Shown here piece after piece: positions 63,776 to 64,000 of a DNA stretch of 64,000 nt. The notes under the pieces are model-generated. The model did not search any database. It saw only the letters and a program-made list of their open reading frames with translations, and was not told the origin of the DNA. The position numbers were made by a program, and so were the translations under genes. Each line of letters starts with the position of its first letter. The stretch's first letter is position 1. The DNA comes from Numida meleagris (Eukaryota > Chordata > Aves > Galliformes > Numididae): contig NC_034410.1 in NCBI RefSeq assembly GCF_002078875.1, positions 101,792,556-101,856,555 of the forward strand, written 5' to 3'.

Positions 63776-64000
63776 GTAATGCTGGGGTTTGAGATAATGA
63801 AGTTAAATTTCAGGGGATAAGAACTACTTTTAATTGTCGCTTTTGACTGTACAAAAGCAAGTAACTCTAATTCTTTAGACTTTTTTTCCAAGGTCTCTTT
63901 CCATCTTTTGATGTATGTATGTATGTACGACCAGGTATAAATGTAGTCTGCTCCCACCTGTGACCTTTTGATATACCAAGAACAGTGTGATAAGGATGTG
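63776..64000 (+). other. Start of intron 45, cut by the window end
   Basis: Donor GTAATG followed by AT-rich sequence with a short GTAT repeat at 63911-63928. No further exon before the window ends. Confidence 0.8.

Noticed and set aside
1073..63775. Assignment to LAMA5
   Set aside because: Same domain plan, but the peptides match alpha-3 much better throughout (for example [30 protein letters not shown]). Long AT-rich introns and an internal alpha-3A exon also argue for LAMA3. Only exon 16a leans towards alpha-5.
1..64000. CRISPR arrays, rRNA, tRNA, bacterial operon features
   Set aside because: None seen. The window is a vertebrate intron-exon gene and no cloverleaf or array-like repeats were noticed by eye.

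Overview
The window is vertebrate nuclear DNA, almost certainly from a bird. It contains several CR1-type LINE fragments with the avian 3' end (tandem ATTCTATGA-like octamers) and a solo retroviral LTR. One large split gene on the + strand occupies almost the whole window. I recognise it as LAMA3, the laminin alpha-3 chain, from the order of its domains and from many diagnostic peptides (for example [46 protein letters not shown]). The species cannot be fixed from the sequence; a galliform such as chicken is a reasonable guess.

Layout: 1-1024 is a CR1 copy in the intron before the first visible exon. Exons 1-14 (1073-18559) encode LE (laminin EGF-like) modules of the N-terminal arm. Exons 15-27 (19345-34182) encode the long LF/L4-like globular domain. 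Exons 27-30 (33971-39673) encode a second LE block. Exons 31-34 (40644-46970) encode the L4 (IVa) globule. Exons 34-39 (up to 60368) encode the last LE rod. Exons 40-44 (60748-63775) begin the coiled coil through which alpha-3 joins a beta and a gamma chain. The LN domain and first LE module lie upstream of the window; the rest of the coiled coil and the LG domains lie downstream. I assigned 45 exons by hand, counting 16a and 16b separately. Reading frames join without a break at every junction, giving about 1,829 codons.

Two alternative structures stand out. First, exons 16a (22398-22536) and 16b (22726-22858) are diverged copies of the same piece of the LF domain. Both enter in phase 0 and leave in phase 1. 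Using both creates a TAA stop at their junction, and using neither shifts the frame, so exactly one can be used. 16b looks like the mammalian alpha-3 exon, while 16a looks more like laminin alpha-5. Second, an internal first exon at 48274-48435, with a signal peptide and AP-1 sites upstream, makes the short alpha-3A chain by splicing to exon 35.

The N-terminal arm also seems to carry two LE modules (exons 5-6 and exon 8) that I do not recall in human alpha-3B. All three exons are symmetric phase 1-1 cassettes. No other protein-coding host gene, tRNA, rRNA or CRISPR array was found. The remaining space is intron: mostly AT-rich unique sequence with CR1 relics, simple repeats, one 436-bp antisense solo LTR and one strong G-quadruplex motif.
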